Below, in pieces: positions 60,031 to 64,000 of a stretch of 64,000 nucleotides of DNA (position 1 is the stretch's first letter; every line of letters begins with the position of its first letter). The translations under genes and the position numbers were made by a program. The DNA comes from Desulfosarcina ovata subsp. ovata. Lineage in GTDB: Bacteria; Desulfobacterota; Desulfobacteria; Desulfobacterales; Desulfosarcinaceae. The stretch is taken from NCBI RefSeq assembly GCF_009689005.1, contig NZ_AP021879.1:1116001-1180000 (forward strand). Reading direction: 5' to 3'. The notes below the pieces were generated by a model. That model searched no databases. It worked only from the letters and a program-made list of their open reading frames with translations, and was not told the DNA's origin.

Positions 60031-60809
60031 GTCCGGCAATCGACATCCATGGATTGTGCTACGCCTATTCAGGCATCCCCGTACTGCAGGATCTGACCTT
60101 TGCGGTTGAACGGAGCGCGTTCTTTGTGGTCATCGGTCCCAATGGGTCGGGGAAAACGACCCTGCTCAAGACCCTGGCCGGCCTGCAATCTCCATCCAAC
60201 GGAGAAATTCTCATGGGCGATCGCCCCCTGGCACAGATCAAACGGGGGCAGCTGTCGCGCCAACTGGCCTATGTGGCCCAAACCAGCGACGATGACTGCC
60301 CGTTCACCGTGAGGGAACTGGTCCTCATGGGGCGGGCCCCCTATCTGGGCGTGCTGGGGATCGAAGGCCAGGCCGATCTTGACATCGCCAGGCAGGCCAT
60401 CGAATTCGTCGGTCTTTCTCACTTAGCGGAGCGTCCGGTCAGACACCTCTCCGGCGGCGAACGGCAGCGCGCCCAGATCGCCCGGGCCATCTGTCAGCAG
60501 CCGGAACTGATCCTGCTGGACGAACCCACGGCAGCCCTGGATCTGGCCCATCAGGTACGCGTCATGGGGCTTCTGGCCGACCTGAAAACAAAACGCGGCA
60601 CCACAGTGCTAATGATCTCCCACGATATCAATCTGGCGGCCATGTATGCCGATCGCATCTTGCTGCTGGTCAAAGGCCATATCGCCGCCTGCGGGACACC
60701 CGCCCAGGTGATCGATGAGAAGATTCTTTGCCGGGCCTATGACTGCCACCTGAAAGTAGATGGCAGTCCATGCGGTTCCTGGCCGAGGGTAAACTTGGTG
60801 AAATCGTAG
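60027..60809 (+). CDS. btuD: B12-type ABC transporter ATP-binding protein
   Basis: A 260-residue ABC ATPase. Walker A is GPNGSGKTTLLKTLAGLQSP (about 36-55), Q-loop AYVAQ, signature HLSGGERQRAQIARAIC (about 145), Walker B ELILLDEPTAALD, and the H-loop ISHD. It energises the permease in the cytosol. ATGA overlap with btuC. The C-terminal end (DGSPCGSWPRVNLVKS) resembles other BtuD proteins, so it seems complete. Directly past the stop the base composition drops sharply into gene debris. Confidence 0.88.
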   Translation: MSPAIDIHGLCYAYSGIPVLQDLTFAVERSAFFVVIGPNGSGKTTLLKTLAGLQSPSNGEILMGDRPLAQIKRGQLSRQLAYVAQTSDDDCPFTVRELVLMGRAPYLGVLGIEGQADLDIARQAIEFVGLSHLAERPVRHLSGGERQRAQIARAICQQPELILLDEPTAALDLAHQVRVMGLLADLKTKRGTTVLMISHDINLAAMYADRILLLVKGHIAACGTPAQVIDEKILCRAYDCHLKVDGSPCGSWPRVNLVKS

Positions 60810-61278
60810 TAAGGGCAAGCATTCTATATTTCAAGAATTTATTTCTACGATTGATACCCGTGCATTTCGTTGGCCGCGGATATTGGATGTTTACAAAAAT
60901 AACTTCGGAAGAGATAATTTGTATGTTCTACCATTTGAAGCCCTGCATAATAACCCGAATGAGGTCGTAACCAGGTTATTGAATATAATGGGGGCTCCCA
61001 TCGTCTATGAAGGTAAATTGCCTGTTTCAAATCCCAGTCTATCAAAAAAAGGTCTTGAACTTACAAGATTTGGGAATACGATTTTGAATCAGAAAGAAAG
61101 ATCGCTGTTGCGGAATTTTCTACAGGAGAATTTCCCTAAAGCCAAAGAAGATGGATTTGATCTTTTTACGGATGAACAGAGAGAAATATTGATCGACTTT
61201 TATCGTCAATCCAACCAAACCCTCTTTAACTACTATATCGTAAAAGAATTTAAAACGGTGGCTTCGACTTATTTGTAA
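60810..61278 (+). pseudogene. 5'-truncated sulfotransferase fragment
   Basis: An AT-rich stretch whose frame reads EFISTIDTRAFRWPRILD, then VYKNNFGRDNLYVLPFEALH, NPSLSKKGLEL and DFYRQSNQTLFNYYI. This is how the C-terminal half of carbohydrate or lipid sulfotransferases reads. The N-terminal part with the PAPS-binding P-loop is absent and there is no start with a ribosome site. It begins directly after btuD. The composition is unlike its neighbours, so it was probably acquired and then truncated. Confidence 0.65.
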
Positions 61279-61540
61279 TTCAACACCCAGAATAATTTTC
61301 GCAATGGTGCTTTTCCCGCTGCCGTTGGGACCCACTGAGTTCAAAAGGACAACGATTATCAAATATCGGATCCAATCTGGCTTTTTCCAAGGCATGGCCG
61401 GCCTTCTGTCGCAGGTTCCCATCTTCATTTCTGCCGGCGGCCTTGACGGCGTCGGTCAACTGGACGCCGATCCGGCCCCATGGATCCAGGTCCCTGGATG
61501 GGCTTTGAAACAGCATCAGGATGCCCCTGTCCCAATTCCA
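61279..61540 (-). pseudogene. Fused remnants of ABC transporter ATPase genes
   Basis: Read leftward, one frame gives a Q-loop region (LMLFQSPSRDLDPWGRIGVQ) and a signature CPFELSGSQRQR, typical of dipeptide/nickel ABC ATPases. In another frame, over the same bases (about 61297-61335), it reads VGPNGSGKSTIAKIILGVE, a Walker A. In an intact ATPase Walker A precedes the Q-loop, so order and frame are scrambled. CCAACGGCAGCGGG is compatible with both the signature and the P-loop, suggesting a short-homology join. It ends at the sulfotransferase remnant. Confidence 0.6.
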
Positions 61541-61738
61541 GATTCAACGTTTCTTCATTGAAAAAGTTTTGCCCCCATTAAAATTCCAGGGTATATTGAC
61601 ATTAATGATATTTGCCGTCTGCCCGCTGACGAAGAGACCCGACATCCGGCCCGCGACCTTCACACCGCTCATTCACTCAGATCTGGCGCCATAGTAGCCG
61701 AAAAGCGCTTTCATTTTCCAATATCATTAGGAGAATCA
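61541..61738. other. Intergenic sequence upstream of the sensor kinase
   Basis: About 200 bases with no credible gene. The part near 61570-61620 is AT-rich and may hold the kinase promoter. It is contiguous with the gene debris to the left. Confidence 0.4.
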
Positions 61739-64000
61739 ATGCGATTTAGAAAGGCACGAGTGAAAAAAGAAGCCTCGTTGCGAGCGAAGATGATTTTCGG
61801 CGGCATCCTCATCCTTTTCGTTCCCGTCTTTTTCATCGGCTCGGTGACCTTCATCAATTCGTCACGCACATCAGAGGATATCGCCAAACTGCAGTTCGTC
61901 CAGATCGCCCAGAGTCTGTCCGGGATGCTCGAACTCGCCTTGAATAAAGATCTGAAGGTTCTGGAAAAAATCGCCAAGGATCCCAAAATCATAGCGGCGA
62001 TGATAGCTCAAAACAAAACGGTCATACGAAGCGATCTATCCGTCGTCCATCAAATGTTTTCACCGAATTATGAAGGGGTTGGGGTCTTTAACGCCGATGG
62101 CATTGTTTACTGCGACGGTATCGATATTGCTCGTGAAGGCATTTATATCGGCGACAGACAATATTTCAAAGAGGCAAAGAAAGGCAGGCCTGGAGTTCTC
62201 CCTGTGGTCCGATCCCGGGCGACCGGGGCGTCGGTTTTCGGGGTATCCGCACCGATGTTCTCGCCGGAAGGCGATTTTCTCGGCGGAGTGGTGGGCGTGC
62301 TCAAAGTCGACCACCTGATCGATTACATTTCTACCATTCAGATCGGAAGAACCGGATACGCATTCATGCTTGATCCGGAGGGCCTGGTGATTGCCCATCC
62401 CGATAAAAATATTGTCCTGAAGGTGCACATTAGGGACATGACCGGTCTTGATGCCCTGATCAGCAAGGTAGAAAGCCGCCAGGCCGGTACGGTTTCCTAT
62501 ACCTACGCCGGAAAAAAAAAGATCGCGGGATTGGCGCCGGTTGAACTGACCGGGTGGACCATCGGTGTGTGCCAGAACAGGGAAGAGATTCTGTCCTTGG
62601 CTCACGACAATATAACCTTCACCCTGATGATCAGTGCGTTGTTTGCGCTCCTGACCATCTTGGCAGTACTGGTCCTTTCCGGCAAAATCAGTGTTCCGGT
62701 AGAACAGAAGTTGAGTTATCTTAGCCATGCCCCTGAACAGGCCATGGAGGCGACCCAGGCCGGAGCCTGGGAGGCGGACCCGGTGACCCAAACTGTGACT
62801 TTCAGCGACCAGTGGTTCACCATGCTCGGTCGGAAGCCGCAACGTGCCCGCGTTTCCTTAAAAAAAACCGCGGATTTCATCCATCCCGAAGACTATCCTG
62901 CGATGATCCGGACCATTGAAGAATTTCTCGCCGGCGGCGGGAAGGGGCAGTCTGAAATCGAATTTCGGCTTCGCCGGGCGGACGGGTCTTGGTGCTGGGT
63001 TCTGTCCAAGAGCCGGGCCATCGAACGTAATGAAAAGGGAGAGCCGGCGCGCATCATCGGACTGGATATCAATATCGAAAAGATCAAGGCGGCCCAGATC
63101 GAACTGGCCCAGAGTGAAAGTCGGTTCCGGGCGCTCTTCCGGCTGGCGCCTTTGCCCCTGGCCGAGGTTGCGGGCGATCGCATCGTCGGAATCAACGAAC
63201 GGTTCCACATGACCCTGGGATATACCATAGGTAACCTGCCAACCCAGGATGTATGGTGGGAAAAGGCCTTCCCGGACCTAAAATACCGCAGCCGGGTCAA
63301 GTCAGGGTGGCAGGCGGAGGTCGACCGGGCACGGAAAGAAAAAACCGATGCGTATGGTGGGGAATGGCAGGTGACAGCCAAGGACGGAACGGTCCACACC
63401 ATGGTCATCAGCGCCGGCGCAATCGGCAACAGCATGCTCATCAGTTTTTTCGACATCACCGAACGCAAACAGATAGAGAACATTCAGCAAGAAAGCCTGG
63501 AGTTGCTCAGGGCCACGTTCGACGCCACCCCAGACGGGATCATGGTGGTGGATCAAAACCTGAACGTGACCCAGGCCAACCGGCAGCTCTATCGGATGTG
63601 GCGCATCCCCAGGGAACTTCAGGGAAATGTCGATGAACAGGCGCTCAGAGAATTTGTTTCGGACCAACTGGTGGATCCTGCGGGTTTTCAAAACCTGGAT
63701 GAGCGCCTGTATCAGAGCCGTACCCAGGATGAATACGAGTTTCTTTTCAAAGATGGTCGGGTTTTCACGTGCTATTCAGCGCCGATGATATTGAATGAAA
63801 ACGAAATCGGACGGGTCTGGGATTTCCGGGACATCTCGAAACAGAAAAGGGCGGAGGCCGAAAGGGAAAAACTTCAAGGGCAACTGCTCCAGGCACAGAA
63901 ACTGGAGGCCATCGGCAACCTTGCCGGTGGCCTGGCCCACGACTTCAACAATATGCTGGGAATCATCACGGGATATGCCGAACTCACCCTGAAGGAACTG
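61739..64000 (+). CDS. Sensor histidine kinase with Cache and PAS domains, cut by the window edge
   Basis: ATG at 61739 (AGGAG six bases upstream). The frame is open to the window end, 754 codons. Helix 1 (ARVKKEASLRAKMIFGGILI, then LFVPVFFIGSVTF), a periplasmic dCache-like sensor (about 40-300; GVGVFNADGIVYCDG, YAFMLDPEGLVIAHPDKN), helix 2 (about 300-325), and PAS/PAC segments (about 345-450, 465-575 and 590-700). The dimerisation and H-box region, QKLEAIGNLAGGLAHDFNNM (phospho-His in AHDFNN), comes at the end. HDFNN kinases usually pass phosphate to a receiver. The ATPase domain lies beyond the window. The partner regulator is not visible. Confidence 0.85.
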   Translation, partial: MRFRKARVKKEASLRAKMIFGGILILFVPVFFIGSVTFINSSRTSEDIAKLQFVQIAQSLSGMLELALNKDLKVLEKIAKDPKIIAAMIAQNKTVIRSDLSVVHQMFSPNYEGVGVFNADGIVYCDGIDIAREGIYIGDRQYFKEAKKGRPGVLPVVRSRATGASVFGVSAPMFSPEGDFLGGVVGVLKVDHLIDYISTIQIGRTGYAFMLDPEGLVIAHPDKNIVLKVHIRDMTGLDALISKVESRQAGTVSYTYAGKKKIAGLAPVELTGWTIGVCQNREEILSLAHDNITFTLMISALFALLTILAVLVLSGKISVPVEQKLSYLSHAPEQAMEATQAGAWEADPVTQTVTFSDQWFTMLGRKPQRARVSLKKTADFIHPEDYPAMIRTIEEFLAGGGKGQSEIEFRLRRADGSWCWVLSKSRAIERNEKGEPARIIGLDINIEKIKAAQIELAQSESRFRALFRLAPLPLAEVAGDRIVGINERFHMTLGYTIGNLPTQDVWWEKAFPDLKYRSRVKSGWQAEVDRARKEKTDAYGGEWQVTAKDGTVHTMVISAGAIGNSMLISFFDITERKQIENIQQESLELLRATFDATPDGIMVVDQNLNVTQANRQLYRMWRIPRELQGNVDEQALREFVSDQLVDPAGFQNLDERLYQSRTQDEYEFLFKDGRVFTCYSAPMILNENEIGRVWDFRDISKQKRAEAEREKLQGQLLQAQKLEAIGNLAGGLAHDFNNMLGIITGYAELTLKEL

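Noticed and set aside
61024..61045. tRNA T-arm-like sequence (GTTTCAAATCCC)
   Set aside because: It is inside the sulfotransferase remnant and no acceptor or anticodon stem can be built around it.

Overview
The window is a chromosomal segment of a GC-rich, Gram-negative, anaerobic-type bacterium. The gene content points to a Desulfobacterota (former Deltaproteobacteria) relative, probably of the Desulfosarcina/Desulfobacteraceae type. This placement is inferred from family content, not from a marker phylogeny. The pointers are a PxxKW cysteine-rich protein, a dual-CXXC small protein with an in-frame TGA, a FlgM-associated-like protein, an acyl-CoA dehydrogenase/EtfBA set, lipopolysaccharide genes (lptF, kdsD, waaA) and cyclic-nucleotide HD phosphodiesterases. 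I saw no rRNA or tRNA genes, no CRISPR array, no prophage and no intact insertion sequence. The window is mostly core chromosome, with one small patch of gene debris near 60.8-61.5 kb.

Layout. 0-9 kb: an lptF fragment at the left edge, a COG2509-type flavoprotein behind a PilZ protein and an orphan TerC-like tail, unknown and secreted proteins, and a UDP-sugar dehydrogenase. 7.5-12.4 kb: leftward argJ-rluF-radical SAM, divergent from a rightward candidate selenoprotein, an AEC transporter and truA. 12.4-19 kb, leftward: ClC channel, aminotransferase, PxxKW protein, MscS channel, DUF2959 lipoprotein and a VWA/TSP3/OmpA lipoprotein. 19.4-25.3 kb: kdsD-pfk rightward, meeting waaA and an LpoA-like lipoprotein leftward. 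25.6-28.6 kb: a DUF4124 protein and class II fructose-bisphosphate aldolase, then two small proteins. 28.7-30 kb: mazG-cvpA leftward.

30.3-38.6 kb is a long rightward housekeeping run: phoH, a 7TM-HD phosphodiesterase, ybeY, pdxJ, nnr, tsaE and lysC. 38.6-42.2 kb holds pyrF, trmJ, small membrane proteins, a thioredoxin-fold/HEAT fusion and a truncated NUDIX gene. 42.3-48.1 kb holds acd-etfB-etfA, where EtfA carries an extra helix-turn-helix plus cupin tail, then a NUDIX-AlkD fusion and a PHP phosphatase. 48.5-54 kb holds a histone H1-like protein, a cold-shock protein, and gdhA behind a very large PEP/pyruvate-binding protein with receiver-like N-terminal domains. 54.4-57.4 kb is a membrane HD-GYP phosphodiesterase. 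57.7-60.8 kb is a cobalamin riboswitch with a leader terminator and a B12-type ABC importer (btuF-btuC-btuD). The right end has sulfotransferase and ABC-ATPase remnants and a PAS-rich sensor histidine kinase cut by the window edge.

The most interesting items are (1) the in-frame TGA in the dual-CXXC protein at 10505-10687, followed by a SECIS-like hairpin; (2) the EtfA-HTH-cupin fusion; (3) the NUDIX-AlkD fusion, which joins nucleotide-pool cleansing to base-excision repair; (4) the AhpF-like thioredoxin-fold/HEAT fusion; and (5) the receiver-like/PEP-binding protein placed directly upstream of glutamate dehydrogenase. All calls come from reading the sequence; no database search was run.
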